Source: JANPPS01 sp964242575
GTDB taxonomy: Bacteria; Pseudomonadota; Alphaproteobacteria; Acetobacterales; Acetobacteraceae
Length of the DNA: 5,543 nucleotides
Direction: 5' to 3'
NCBI GenBank assembly: GCA_964242575.1
Contig: CAXTCN010000276.1
Location: 1-5,543 of the forward strand
Shown here: positions 5,542 through 5,543 of the stretch, piece by piece
Numbering within the stretch: the stretch's first letter is position 1
Layout: each line of letters opens with the position of its first letter
Notes under the pieces: generated by a model
What the model was told of the DNA's origin: nothing
Database searches by the model: none
The model's input: the letters and a program-made list of their open reading frames with translations, nothing else
Position numbers and translations under genes: made by a program

Positions 5542-5543
5542 TG

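Overview
The window is GC-rich with strongly G/C-biased third codon positions. The style of its recombinase, IS1380-type transposase, PAS-GGDEF-EAL protein and stand-alone EAL protein suggests an alphaproteobacterium, most likely of the Rhodospirillales/Acetobacteraceae type. That placement is inferred from protein style only; no rRNA or marker gene is present.

Left third (1 to about 2100): mobile-element debris. The window opens inside the C-terminal part of a large serine recombinase. It converges, 6 bp apart, on an IS1380-family transposase on the minus strand. That transposase keeps its whole catalytic region but is cut off just after the Y-x2-R-x3-E motif, so about 100 C-terminal residues are missing. 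Upstream of its start codon lies the first ~15 codons of a second transposase that looks like the IS630 family, still with a strong Shine-Dalgarno site. The simplest reading is an IS1380-type element inserted into an IS630-type element, followed by a deletion that fused the IS1380 remnant to the recombinase end. A further short, apparently decayed reading frame follows at about 2108-2221.

Middle (2247-4831): a cyclic-di-GMP module on the plus strand. A 590-residue PAS-GGDEF-EAL protein, with both catalytic signatures and the GGDEF inhibitory site intact, is followed 53 bp later by a compact stand-alone EAL phosphodiesterase with a CxxC motif just before its EAL domain. The two probably form one transcription unit. 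One protein can make or break c-di-GMP in response to a PAS-sensed signal; the other is predicted only to degrade it.

Right end (4832-5543): a CspA-type cold-shock protein with its own candidate promoter and a clear ribosome binding site, then a 44-residue small protein of unknown function. The last 150 bp hold several inverted repeats and possibly the 3' end of a minus-strand gene that runs out of the window. I see no tRNA, rRNA or CRISPR array. No wholly new system is evident; the most interesting points are the c-di-GMP gene pair, the nested IS remnants, the small protein and the structured right end.
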